Program-made: the position numbers and the translations under genes
The notes under the pieces: generated by a model
Seen by the model: the letters and a program-made list of their open reading frames with translations, nothing else
Told to the model about the DNA's origin: nothing
The model's database searches: none
Shown here: one piece after another, positions 45,883 to 56,870 of the stretch
How positions within the stretch are numbered: the stretch's first letter is position 1
How the letters are laid out: every line of letters starts with the position of its first letter
From: Distichodus sexfasciatus
Taxonomy: Eukaryota; Chordata; Actinopteri; Characiformes; Distichodontidae
Length of the DNA: 64,000 nucleotides
Direction: 5' to 3'
Assembly: GCA_032718565.1 (NCBI GenBank)
Contig: JAVGVS010000024.1
Location: 516,952-580,951 of the forward strand

Positions 45883-47600
45883 GTATGCCTCATCTAAGAT
45901 TTACTCTTTAATGACAAAAAAAAGTGCCTTGTTGGAAAATGTTAAATGACACGGAATACTTGGACAACAGTTTGATGACACAAAGCATAGAACTTAGAAT
46001 CGGTAATGGTTACATTTACATCAAGGGTTTGTTTTTTTGTTGTTTTCAGAGCGACAATGCTAAGTCTAAAGTTCAGTCTATAAGAGAGGCTATTTCATTA
46101 TATCAGATAAACAAACGTAAGTTTGCTGCTAACTAAAAAATGGGCTTTGGAGCAGATGATTATTTTTTAACTTTTTTCTTTTTGGAATAGAAATTGATTG
46201 GGTCATGAAATGTGTTGAGTGTAATCCATATTGACCCCTTGTTCGTTGTGTTTCTTTGCTGGAAGTATTTTTAGGGTGCTTTGGATGGAAATTAAATGAA
46301 GTCAAGATGCAAGTGTTGAAAGTGTTGAATCCCTCTCAGAATCCCCCTCTATTGGAGTTTAATTTGACTTTGTTTGTTTTGTTTTTTTTTGAAGGGGGAG
46401 GGGTCCTTGAGACTGGTGGATTCAGTAACTGAAGGCACTGACAGTTCATCGTGTGGTTTTTGTATTTTCGGATTATTCTGTCCATCGTTTCTGTAAAAGA
46501 GCCATTGAAAAATGTTGTTCGAACCGAAATGTGATCCTCCTCGAAGTCTTTGGGTACGGCACATGACAGGACATTCATAAACCCAAGAAAAGAAACGAGT
46601 CTTCATAGCTGCTTGCCATGTAAGCGTATCTGATTTATTTTGTAAGTCGACATTATTTGTATTTGTGGGGCCGTTTGTAAACGACAAAAGGTCAACGATT
46701 CAACGATCTCATCAAGACATATATGGATTCAAGAGCAAAAAAAAGTCAGAAAGGATTTTAAAAAATGTTCAAAAGATAAGAATGACGACCACTGTCACCT
46801 GTCAATTCGTAGTATAATTAACTTCATATTTAATTTATTTTTCTATGCAGGATTATTTAAAGATTATTGGTACTATTTAAATTTCAAGGACATTTTGAAT
46901 GCTACACGGATACGAGCTCTCATTTCTCTCAGAGCTCCCGAGTAACTAACTCTAAATCTTCTGTCTTTGACCCAGGTTCCATTTCTCAATTCTCAATCCT
47001 GATGACTTTACATATCTGGTCTGACAAATTTTGCTTAACCCTTATGGCCCATGAGTATCTTGTAAAAGGTTTCTTAACAATATGCAACCAAAATAAATGT
47101 GCATTAAATGTGTGATATGATTTGAAGTTTGAACTCAAGTGGTCACGGAATCCACCCAAATGGCGACATGACGCTGCTGTCGACGCCGAGCTGGCCATCG
47201 CGTTCCTGCCCTGTTTCTCTCCCAAAAAAAAAAGGGTCAGTGTTATTTGAAATGCTACTTTTGAAATTAATGTGTTATTTTTTTTGTCTACAAAAAAATT
47301 AAAAGATCTAAAAAATAGTTAAGTTGCTGATTTGGCCTAGAATCATATCACTCTCCATGTGCAATATTATTATGCTCAGTCATATTAGCTTGAAATTTTT
47401 TCCCTATGTTTGTCCGCTCGAGTTTAATACTATGGAGAGAAGCTAAGTTTTTGCTTTCAGGAAAAAAAAAGTAAATAAAAAATGATTTTATTCAGTCCTT
47501 ATTTAAGATATTGTTAAGTTAATGATTGTTTGAAATAGAATGTACCTTGAAAGATTAAAATAAATACAATTTTATATATCAGTCATGACAACGCTTGTAT
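45883..47600 (+). other. slitrk4: Probable slitrk4 3' UTR and downstream flank
   Basis: AT-rich, repeat-free sequence after the expected stop (TAG at 45880-45882). AATAAA hexamers occur near 47092 (AAAATAAATGTGC) and 47560 (AAAATAAATAC) and could be polyadenylation signals. The frames here have no domain. Where the transcript ends cannot be fixed by eye. Confidence 0.4.
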
Positions 47601-47969
47601 ACTGCTAATTGTGCTGACATTTGAAGGATCCGAATTGAATTCGGCTTGTTTTCATTCTTTCTTTTCTTTTTCCTTCTGTTTCCTGCTGATCAGACATGTT
47701 TTCTTTGGATCATTGCTTCTGTAATAAAAAGATATTGAATGCTCCTTAAAGAAAGTCAGGGAGAATGCAGCCTTTTGATCTACACACTGGCTTTAATGAA
47801 GAGAAAACAATGTTTGTGTTGCATCAGTCGAGTCAGAAAAGTCAACAAAAGGTTAACAAGGGCGACGCTGATGTTCTCTCTCTCTCTGTGTATTTGAGTG
47901 TGTGAGCTGCAGGCGCAGGCGTGTTGGATTGTTCTGATTCTCCCTCTCCGTCTCCCTCCCGCTGCTCAC

Positions 47970-48322
47970 TACAGTCGGCCCTCGTTTATCGCGGTTAATC
48001 AGTTCCAGTGAAAGTAGTGGATTTTATTTATAAATGGGAATATTTTTCGTAGTTAGAGCATAGAAACTCCTTGTTTACGGCCTTTCTAACATTTTAACAT
48101 TATTAGAGCCTTTCTTAGACATGAAATAACACCCTTTAGTCACCATTACACTCGTATCACCCAATACATTAGACAAAATAAGAGAAAATAAGACATATTA
48201 GACGTTACAAATATCATATTATTATTATTGTACATTTAATTACATGTAATGAATATAATTGAAAAAAAAGCGATGGAGAGAAGCCGCGAAAGTTGAAGCG
48301 CGAATGGCGAGGGACGACTGTA
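47970..48322. mobile_element. pogo/Tigger-like MITE with TA target duplication
   Basis: The element at 47972-48320 (349 bp) starts CAGTCGGCCCTCG and ends CGAGGGACGACTG, inverted with one mismatch in 13, and is flanked on both sides by TA. TA duplications with CAGT-CCTCG-type ends are typical of pogo/Tigger members of the Tc1/mariner superfamily. The left end carries TTTATCGCGGTTAATC and the right end GCGAATGGCGAGG. No coding capacity. Confidence 0.85.
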
Positions 48323-48474
48323 TCTCTCTCTCTCTCCCTTTGTCCCTCCCTCTTGCTCTCTCCCTCCCTCCCTCCCTCCCTCCCTCCCTCTATGCTTATC
48401 TCCTGTCTCTGTCTCCACCTTCCACTCTCTCTCTCTCTCTCTCTCCACCCCTCCCTTTCTGCCTCCGTCCCTTC

Positions 48475-48505
<31 letters not shown>

Positions 48506-48610
48506 CCTTCCTTCTCTCTCTCTCCCTTTCTGAGTCTATCCCTCCTTCTCTCTCTCTCTCTCTCTTTGAGTCCATCCCTCCTTCTCTCTCTCTCTCTCTC
48601 TCTCTCTGTT
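48323..48610. repeat. Long CT/CCCT polypyrimidine microsatellite
   Basis: About 288 bp, almost all pyrimidine on this strand, with CCCT runs near 48360-48390 and CT runs to 48607. The Ser/Leu/Pro and Arg/Glu-rich peptides on the two strands are artefacts. It begins immediately after the TA of the MITE. Confidence 0.95.
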
Positions 48611-49189
48611 TTCCTCTAACGAATTTTGGCAACTTCAGCTGCTATAAAGCTGCGTTTCTATAACGTCGGGAGGTAGAGATTATTTTCTTCTTTCTGGGGA
48701 GGGAAATCCCTGCAGGTGCTGTTGTGCTTCTGGCTTGTGTGTGTGTGTGTGTTTATGTGTGTGTGTGTGTGTGTGTGCTCTAATAATGCTTTTTAATCAG
48801 CTCGGTTTGGCTCCTCTCCCCTCATCAGAAGCCGGAAAGGCTTTTTTTTTCTTTTTTTTTTAAACAGCTTTAATTATCTTTCATAATTCAGAATTATAGA
48901 TACGCTGCTCCTCTGAGGAGGGAGAAGCGATGTTGATGTGGCCTCAGACCCGGGGAGATTTACATGCCACTCACACGCTTAGCGGGGAGGAGGCCTTCCG
49001 GCAGCGGCGCTCGAGCGTGACTTGCGTTACGTTAGCCTCTATTAACGCACACGTCATTTCTACCTTCAAAACGTGGAACGATCAAGGGCATCGAGCTTGA
49101 AATCAGCTTGAAGTTTTTAGGTTTTTACACTTTTTGGCTTGTATTCTAATTACATTCTCCACTTGTAATTGTTCATGTGTAGAGCATAT
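48611..49189. other. Non-coding stretch with a GT run
   Basis: A GT run lies at about 48737-48778 and a T-run at about 48843-48861. 48895-49080 is CpG-containing and repeat-free. No gene. Confidence 0.4.
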
Positions 49190-49395
49190 GAGTGAGTGAT
49201 TATTTGTCATGGTGAACACACCACAGCACACAGTGCACCACAAGGAAATGTGACCTCTGCATTTGACCCATCCATGAAGGAGCAGTGGGCAGCTGACATG
49301 GGCAGCACCCGCTGAGCAGTGCTTGGGGACGGTACCTTGCTCATGAGTACCTCAATGGTTCCTTTACCGCTTCAGGATTCGAACCAGTGACTTTA
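49190..49395 (-). repeat. tRNA-headed SINE (family A), copy 9
   Basis: GAGTGATTATTTGTCATGGT, CACACCACAGCACACAGTGC, GTGACCTCTGCATTTGACCC, GAAGGAGCAGTGGGCAGCTG and CTTGGGGACGGTACCTTGCT: a clean reverse copy. Confidence 0.85.
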
Positions 49396-49507
49396 CGCCA
49401 CCAGCTACCTCCGAAGGTCCACCTTTTGGGATTGAACAACAAAAATGAAGGACCTTCTTTATGATATTGTACATTTTTTACACACACTAGTGGGTGTCCG
49501 AGGGCAC

Positions 49508-49825
49508 TTCCGAGTGGCACTGCGGTTAGCACTATCGCCCCACGCAAAAAGATCCCGGGTTCAGTCTTGGGTTGGCTGTTGGGACCTTGCTGTGTAGAGC
49601 TTGCGTTCTCTCCCCGTGTTCCCGTGGGTTTTCTCCGAGGTCTCTGGTTTCCTCCCACAGTCCAAAAGCACATAGGTGTAAATGTGAGTGTGTTTATCCT
49701 ACAGTGTGTTGCCGCCCATCCAGGGTTGGTCTCAGCCTCGCGTCTGAAGTCCCGGGATAGGCTCCGGTCCCCGCGACCCTAATAGGGATTAAGCGGTTCT
49801 GATAATTAACGAATGAATGACAGAA
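49508..49825 (+). repeat. L2-tailed SINE, copy 5
   Basis: GAGTGGCACTGCGGTTAGCA (tRNA-like head), GATCCCGGGTTCAGTC, TGTTCCCGTGGGTTTTCTCC, CCTCCCACAGTCCAAAAGCA, CATCCAGGGTTGGTCTCAGC and GACCCTAATAGGGATTAAGC, ending in GAATGAATGA. Near full length, including the 3' L2-like tail. Confidence 0.85.
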
Positions 49826-50099
49826 TGGCATTCTGCCGAATTTGGAATGCTGGATACAGATGAGAATTGAAGTTGAGTGAAGATTGACGTTTGTCTCAGG
49901 GACAGGACGAGGTCTGTGACTGGTTCACTGGTTTGTGAGATGGACGCTAATTCATTTTTTGCTACGCTTGTAGCTGTTGGTTCCAAACTTGTTTTACATG
50001 CGTACAGTTTGTAATATAAAAGTAAAAATTTTACACACATTCCAAAAGAATACCACAATCAAGACTTTAACAAGTATGTGAACGTTAAATAATTGTTTT
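49826..50099. other. Spacer, nothing recognised
   Basis: No recognisable element between the SINE and the next MITE. Confidence 0.3.
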
Positions 50100-50492
50100 T
50101 AGAGGTTGACTGATATTGGATTTTCAGGGCCGATATCAATACCGATGAGCACCAAGCTCAGCTGAAGCCGTTGTCCTTCTCGGAGCTTCACACTGAGCTC
50201 GTGTGTGAGTGTGGTGTGAGTGACAACAAATCTTCAGCGTTGATTGGCTACTACTCGTGTGGAGTATAGCCAATCAGAGACTGTTGTGGGTGGGACATTA
50301 GATGAAGCAGTGAGTTGAGAGCTAACGGCACAGAGAAAAGAGACGGCAGTGGAGCCACAGTAACGCACCTCGTAATTACTTAATATCACTGATGGACAAA
50401 TTTAAACACAGATACCGATAATCGTCAAAATGCCTAATATCGGCCGCTGATGGTAATAGTAATAATCGCCCCGGCCGATAATCAGACGACCC
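50100..50492. mobile_element. hAT-like MITE with AGAGGTTGACTGATATTGG end
   Basis: The left end AGAGGTTGACTGATATTGGA and the reverse complement of the right end, AGGGTCGTCTGATTATCGGC, match the common fish AGAGGTCGACCGATTATCGG ends, with further mirrored GGCCGATAT words inside. The interior contains TTGATTGGCTACTACTCGTG. 393 bp, non-coding; no clean 8-bp duplication. Confidence 0.75.
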
Positions 50493-51182
50493 TTACTTTT
50501 TTTAAACCACGCTGATTTTTCAGTGCCTTCCACGTCAGCGTCAGCATTTACGTTTTCGCCCTCCTTCCTTTCCAAAAAAGAATTTTATCGAGGTCAACAA
50601 ACCCCAACACACATTGCCTGGTGGAAATAAAAAGAGTGTATCTTTGCACCTCTAATTCATCACTCTCCCATAAGGACATCACTCAGCACTTTGAAGCTTA
50701 AAGGTTCCCGCCCGGGACGTAATAATAGTTCACGCTGTGAGAGCAGGGTCTCGTTGGGGATCAAAAAACACGGGAACCTGAAATGAGCTGGAACATTGCG
50801 GCGAGCTGCAGCTCCGGACTTTTAGACACGTTCAAATATTACCAACGCCGTATTTTTTCTTCTTCTTTCGTTTCACAACGTCGTTTGATCTGCCTGAATT
50901 GCTGCTGTTGGATTTTTAATATTCAAAAAAAGTAATATCTGCATGCCTTTAAATTCACGCTATGTGTGAATCCACAATATGACTTTTATGAATTATTTAT
51001 GCCTTGTGTTGCCTATGGACACTTTTTTTTTTTTTGTGCACATTAGATGGACATATTACTCTAGGGCTTATAATATAACCGTGCTTTAAAACAGAAAGCT
51101 TTAAATTATACAGTTGCTAAGGGAGTTAAAATGAATGAAACTTGACTTCTACATGTAAAAATGATTAATGTTTATCATATTC
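50493..51182. other. Non-coding stretch, no repeat recognised
   Basis: 50500-50900 is GC-balanced and looks unique; a T-run lies at about 51025-51036. No gene. Confidence 0.3.
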
Positions 51183-52441
51183 AGTGTTGGGAAGGTTACT
51201 TTTAAAATGTATTCCACTACAGATTACAGAATACATGCCCCAAAATGTAGTTTGTAACGTATTCCGTTAAGTTACTCAATGTGAGTAACGTATTCTGAAT
51301 ACTTTGCATTACTTAATATATTGTCATGCTTTTTACAACTACATGAATGTAGCAATCACATCCTGCAAATTCTTGTTTGTTTTTCTCTACCAGTTGGCTG
51401 TTAATCTCCCTGAATAGACAATATATTTACTCTAAAGGGGCAAAGACGAAATTTGCGAGTAAGAAATGCATTCCTGCCCGGGCACTGCTGGCTCTGTTGT
51501 GCTGGCTCCGGGTCCATTGTGTAACTGACGCCACCAACATTAACAGGACGCGTACATTAGAGCCTCTTATTGCATGTTTGTTTGGGTGACAGGTGTTGTG
51601 CCGAAATCGGGACCCCTGCCGCGAGAAGCCCCCCCGACGCGGGCGCGTGCATCTGATGACTTCCGCCATTATACGAACTACTGTGCATAAACATTAACGT
51701 TCAATTCGTTCCTACACTCTGTTAACGCCAACGAGATGAGGGCAAAATTACTCATATTCTTAAAAATAAAAAAACCTTACCAAAATTAGAGAGGGGATAG
51801 AGAGGGGATAGTCTAACATATGAAACAGGAAAAGACGGCCGTGTAATCCATTTATTTCAACAAAGTGACTGTATTCTAATTATCACCTATTTAAACGGTA
51901 ACTGTAACGGAATACACTTACTCATATTTTGTATTCTAAATACGTAACGCTGGTACATGTATTCCGTAAGGTTACTTTTAAAATCTATTCCAGTACAGAA
52001 TGCAGGATACACACCCTAAAATGTAATTTGTAATCTTCCGTTAGATTACTTAATAATTTGATTACTTCCATATTTTATTACTTTTTACAACTGTATGAAT
52101 GTGGCAATCACACCCTTCATATTCCGCCCTCTTTCTTCTTTTAATATGAAGTGTTGTCTGAATTTCCAAGACAGAAGTGCGTTTCTGCCCAGGCTCTGTG
52201 GTGCTGACCGCAGCTCTGACTCCTCCATTGTGTGAATGAGGCAACTTACACTAAATGGACGTTTACATTAGAATCTTTGGTTGCATGTTCTGAAGGGGTT
52301 CCGGTAACTTCCCGTAAACAGAATCATGTAATCCATTATTTTTCACAATCTATTTCAACTGTATCCGAAACGCAATAAAGTTACCCATAGTTTGTAACCT
52401 GAATATGTAACGTCGGTATTCCGTTACTCCCCAAAACTGAC
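51183..52441. mobile_element. Two tandem hAT-like elements with CAGTGTTGGGAAGGTTAC end
   Basis: The first copy starts TCAGTGTTGGGAAGGTTACT and runs to about 51967. A second begins there with AAGGTTACTTTTAAAATCTA and ends at 52441 with GTTACTCCCCAAAACTGA, whose reverse complement TCAGTTTTGGGGAGTAAC pairs with the first start. Paired words confirm tandem copies: TATTCCACTACAGATTACAG / TATTCCAGTACAGAATGCAG, and TTTACAACTACATGAATGTA / TTTACAACTGTATGAATGTG. No transposase seen. Confidence 0.7.
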
Positions 52442-52887
52442 TACACCCGTATATCTCTCTCTTTATCGGAAAATATCAATTACCACGTCTTCCACTGATG
52501 GATTTTGGCCTCTTTAGCTGCTATAACACTGCATAACCGTACATATTCATATAACTTTCTTTATGCAGTGAGAAGATTGAAGGATAGTAACACATTACGC
52601 CTGAAGAACTGGCTGCATTTTAAAGCTCTCCGTTTTAATGCCGTGTTAAGTGCAGGCAACCTTCTTCTTCTTTTTTTTATTCTTTTTTTTTTCGACGATG
52701 ACTGTGTGTATTCATGGTGAGATGAGATAAGCCCAATTTACTTGAGGTCTTAGTGGAAATGAGAGTGTAAGTGTTTAATACAATAGGGGCTTTTGTTTCA
52801 GTACTTGATGAAATCTAGCTGCTGAATTTTAATAGGCCATGGATAAAAAATCCGAGCTGGAGATCGTGGATCAGCGTAGTGAGTGAG
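52442..52887. other. Short non-coding stretch
   Basis: No recognisable element apart from T-runs near 52672-52690 and a GAGT run just before the next SINE. Confidence 0.3.
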
Positions 52888-53058
52888 TGAGTGAGTGAGT
52901 GATTATTTGTCATTGCCAACACACCACAGCACACAACGCACCATAAACGAAATGTGACCTCCGAGTTTGACCCATCCGTGAAGGAGCAGTGGGCAGTGGG
53001 CAGTGGGCAGTAGCCTGGAGGTAGTATCGTGCAGAGGAGTACCTCAGTGGTACATAAA
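52888..53058 (-). repeat. tRNA-headed SINE (family A), copy 10, with a GTGGGCA triplication
   Basis: GTGAGTGATTATTTGTCATT and CACCACAGCACACAACGCAC mark the tail; GAAGGAGCAGTGGGCAGTGG shows the start of a local (GTGGGCA)3 run where other copies have it once. GAGTACCTCAGTGGTAC is followed at once by a GATG microsatellite in place of the tRNA-like head. Confidence 0.8.
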
Positions 53059-53106
53059 TAGATAGATGGATGGATGGATGGATGAATGGATGGATTGGTG
53101 AATAGA
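53059..53106. repeat. GATG/GATA microsatellite
   Basis: GATAGATGGATGGATGGATG with variants, replacing the 5' end of the SINE. Confidence 0.9.
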
Positions 53107-53119
53107 TAGAGAGATAGAA

Positions 53120-53450
53120 AGTGGTGTTGAAATTAATCACATAATTGTTGAATCGCGGCGCAGATGTGGACGGTGGACCGTAATCGGTTATAACGGGGGT
53201 TTTCCAACTTGCGGTCCGTTGCCCCGTGGTGGTGCACGGCGGAAATGCATGTGGTCCGCGATATGCAGTCCAGTATCACTACTGGAATCACTTTTATAAT
53301 GTTTTTTACGTTTTTCATTATAGTATTGCAGAAAAATTGATGGGCTGCATCGTGATGCATCGAGATATCGTATCAAATCGAATCGCTGACTTAGTAATTA
53401 TAATCGAATCGAATCGTGACACCAGTGAAGGTTCACACCTCTAGTGAATG
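53120..53450. mobile_element. hAT-like MITE, two-ended copy
   Basis: The left end GTGGTGTTGAAATTAATCAC and the reverse complement of the right end, AGAGGTGTGAACCTTCACTG, share the GTGTxGAA core. Inside the right end, CGATTCGATTCGATTATAAT (in reverse) parallels the ATCGAATAATCG words of the copy at 8081. The interior has GTGGTGGTGCACGGCGGAAA. Non-coding. Confidence 0.65.
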
Positions 53451-56133
53451 TACAGTTAGTTTACAGTCTACAATCATTTTTGTCTATTTTGTCGATTTAT
53501 CTCGAAAAAACAAACAACCAGGTGGAAGCGCTATGTCTTGTTTCGTTTGTCTATTTCGAGTGATCTCACTTTGCGATCAAAAGCCTTGACCCAGATGACG
53601 GCCGTAATTTTGTGTCCTTAATGCCAAAGCCACGCTGTGAAAATGAGACGCTGCCGCTCTAGTCGTTTTGATATTGGTTTGGTGGCTGTCTTGCTTCCAA
53701 ATTGCTTGTAAAAATCACTGATATTTCCCGAAGGCCTGGCAACGCGGCTGATGCAATTAGGGCGCCATTTCTACCTGAAACTTTTTCTTTTTTGTTATAA
53801 TCCTGAAGGGTCTGCTTCAGCGTTCTCGATCTTGGATGGACACTGACGACGGACTCGAAGCGACCGCAGTGTTAAACAGAACAACCTCCCCATTTGAATT
53901 CCGTCAGCGAATTGCTCGAGGCTAATTTGATATGTTCGCGCTCCCAAAACTCGCATTCTACAGTTTGCATGGCTCCTAAAAAAAAGCTAGTGGTTTTCAT
54001 GAAAAATTCCGCCGCTGTAGCTCGGTTTGTTAATTTTTAACCTTGCCGCTACCCCTCAACCACCCCACCCCCCCACCATATGTGTGTTGTGTTTTTATTT
54101 GTGGCTTTGAAATACTACCTTGACGCTTCCTCGTCGTTTTTGTTCGACTGCGCCGTATTTTTTTTTTTACTCCCTTCGCTTGTGAAGTGGCTCTGTGCAT
54201 TCCGGGCGAAGGAGAATTTTATAATATTTATGCGCCCGCGCCATCTTAAAACACACATACTGTAACTACACACACCCCCGCCGTCCCAGAGGAAAAGAGA
54301 CTTGTTTACAATAACGCCTTATTTACCAGGGGCAATGCCGGAAGCCGCGGCTTAACTTTGATTCACATTTTTTAAAGCCACCTCCCCCCTTTTAAGACTC
54401 TACCTTTAAACCAAGAATCCTTTCTCCGCTAATTAACGACCCTTTTTCTTCTTCTTTTCAAGGCGGTCTGCATATTTTTCAATGCGCAATTAACCGCCAA
54501 GCTTAAGTTTCCTTGACAACTCCGCCATTGACGCTTCCTTTTTTTTATCCGCTGTACGGCTGGATTAAAGTTCCACAAAGGCAGGCTGTCAGTCCAGCAA
54601 AAAAAGAAGAGAGCCCGAGGCTTGGAGTGTGTAAGCAAGAATCGTTATAATGCAACGCTACCACACAAGAACATGCTAAACACACACACACACACGCGCG
54701 CGCGCAGTGCCGTTAGCAAGCAATAGCACAGAGCTTGAATGGCCTTCCTACGCTTCCTTACTACGTCATCGTATCGAGTGTCAGCGAACTCAAGCAGGTG
54801 TTTTTTGCGTGAAAGGCGACGTCCGGTTTGCGAGATCAACTCTCGTTTTTTGGTTTGTGATTCTCCGCAAACGTGTGTGACGATATATCCGTCGATTCAT
54901 CAATTTAAATGGCCAACAAGCTCGATTAGCATTGATACAAGGACGCTATATATTGATATTTGAAGTTCTCTCTTCCTCTCTCTCTCTTTGACGAACCCGA
55001 AACAAATTTATGGACGGGCTTAGGTCTTGATTCGGGTCTACTGAGCCCCCGGGTCCGCAGCGTTACGCGTGTGAAGAAATCGAGCTGTTTGTTTGCAGCT
55101 GCCAAGTGGAGCGCTGCAAAAAGCAGCATGCGGTCTCTTCCCCCGGCCCAAGGAGGCACCAGGCTATTTTAGGAGCAGGTCCGGCGTTCAGTCGACGTAT
55201 GTCAGTCGAGGGAGGGGGGTTAAACATCCGCGCGGTTGACAGGTTTTACACAAAGAACTCCTCCGTCAGACGCGCCGGCGCCGATACGAGGAAGCATTGC
55301 CTCTCGCGTTCCGAATGTGACAGAGACATGACGGAAGCCTAACAAAGATGTTTTGCATGCGCACGAGGGCGCCGCTCAGCACGGGCACTCGGCGAGGGCG
55401 GCGATGCCGGGTTTGATATTCGTAGTCGTGGGGAGATGTGTGGAAATGGCGTGTACCAATTGCGCCGTTGCTCGTTGAGGAGCGGGTGTAGTTTAGGTAA
55501 CAAGGTCTTGAGTGAATTTTATGCAGCAATTTTGTCGAGTTTTGGAAAGCTGAGGAACGGTTTAGTCCTAACCGCTACGCTACCAACGGCAATAAGAGCG
55601 GTGTTGCTGATTTTAGGATTTACTCAGGACCTGAGTTTATGACATAAAACATTGTGTTTTCATTTTAAGAATATTTTTAACAATCTAAATAAGTCCAGCC
55701 ACATAGAGACAGGTTTTCAGAAAACTTCTCGTCCATTTAAACAGCTATAAATAGGTATAAATAGCTATAAACCATATTTGGTCAATGGTATTTTCACTTG
55801 CCACATCAAATACATTAATTACAGACCAAATGAAGTAGTGGTTAGGTCCAAAAAAAAAAAAATCCTGTGTATTTTTGATGCATCTTTGTTGCATTAGAGG
55901 CACTGCCCTGCGTGTGGAAAGTTAGCATCTGTTATTTATTTATTTAGGAAAAAAATAGCCGGAGTGATTTGTGCTTTGACATTTCAGAGTCGTGCTCACA
56001 TGTGAAGTCGAGCCAGAGCACTGTGATGCTGAGTCATAGTTTAGATAAAATAACTACGATGCACTCTGTGAGTCGATTTGTTGTAAAAGTGAAAACAAAA
56101 ATTAGTTCATGATTTAAAGGAATATGTAACTGT
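53451..56133. other. Long repeat-poor stretch with a CpG-rich core
   Basis: About 2.7 kb without recognised transposons. 54980-55480 is notably CpG-dense (GTCCGCAGCGTTACGCGTG, GCGCCGGCGCCGATACG). An AC/GC run lies at 54679-54706 and an A-run near 55850. Short frames in the CpG block (e.g. 55106-55342) have no domain. It could be a CpG island of an unseen gene or a conserved regulatory region. Confidence 0.4.
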
Positions 56134-56248
56134 AGGGCGACACGGTGGCGCAGTGGTTAGCGCCGCTGTCCCACAGCGATAAGGTCCTGGGTTCGATCCC
56201 CTGGTCAGCCGTAGGGTCTTTCTGTGTGGAGTTTGCATGCTCTCACTA
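56134..56248 (+). repeat. L2-tailed SINE, copy 6, left piece
   Basis: GGGCGACACGGTGGCGCAGT, GGTTAGCGCCGCTGTCCC, GGTCCTGGGTTCGATCCCCT and CTGTGTGGAGTTTGCATGCT, then cut by the Harbinger-type insertion. It resumes at 56728 with GTGTGGGTTTCCTCCGG. Confidence 0.9.
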
Positions 56249-56727
56249 GCCCCTTTTCCACTGCTCTGGTTCCCGTGCCGGTTCCCAATTTTGGAACCAG
56301 TGCCGCACTTTTCCACAGAACACAAATTGGTGCCGGTGCCCTAAAACCGGCTCCGAACCGGCCCCTAAACTTTGCTGGTCTAGCAACGAGAACCCGTGAC
56401 GCCACGAGATGTGGGCGGAGTGATAGGTAGCTTTAGAAGAGAAAATGGCCGAGAGCCAAAGTCCGGTAACGCGGAGCGCGGAAGAAATGAAAGCTCTTTT
56501 AGCGATATGGACGTCCAGATTCAGCAGAAATTGGAAAGTGCACAAAAAAATTCGAAGGCATATGAAGAAATGAGGGAAGAACTAAAAGTTGCAGGCTTCG
56601 TACGAACGTTAAGTGGGCGTGACCTGTGACGTATTATCAGGCGGCTCCTGCTGAGCTCCCTGGTCAGTGTAAATGCAGGCCGGTTCTCGGCACCTGGCAC
56701 CAGCACCAGTGTAGTGGAAAAGAGGGA
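56249..56727 (+). mobile_element. Harbinger-type non-autonomous transposon with a Myb/SANT-like remnant
   Basis: A 479-bp insertion inside a SINE. The left end GCCCCTTTTCCACTGCTCTG pairs with the reverse complement of the right end, TCCCTCTTTTCCACTACACT. ACTA occurs at both junctions (56245-56248, 56728-56731), consistent with a 3-bp CTA-type duplication as made by PIF/Harbinger elements. Inside, from ATG at 56445, the sequence encodes MAESQSPVTRSAEEMKALLA, shifts frame near 56510, and continues DVQIQQKLESAQKNSKAYEE to a stop at 56629. This matches the DNA-binding Myb/SANT-like protein that accompanies Harbinger transposases. The transposase gene is absent, and the remnant is broken by the frameshift and is shorter than a full protein. 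Confidence 0.8.
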
Positions 56728-56870
56728 ACTATGTCCGTGTGGGTTTCCTCCGGGGGCTACGGTTTTACGTTTAGGTTAATTGGCGACTCTAAATTGGCTC
56801 CGTAAGGTGAGAGTGTGTGCCCCACCGAGAGCCCGTTTGGGATTAAGCAGTTCGGATAATGAATGAATAT
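56728..56870 (+). repeat. L2-tailed SINE, copy 6, right piece
   Basis: GTGTGGGTTTCCTCCGGGGG, TTAATTGGCGACTCTAAATT and GGGATTAAGCAGTTCGGATA, ending in AATGAATGAATA, continue the copy across the insertion. Confidence 0.85.

Noticed and set aside
48259..48663. Overlapping 78-134 codon frames on both strands
   Set aside because: Translations of the CT tract and the preceding MITE.
54739..55342. Several short frames in the CpG-rich block as possible exons
   Set aside because: No recognised domain and no convincing paired splice sites; kept only as a regulatory candidate.
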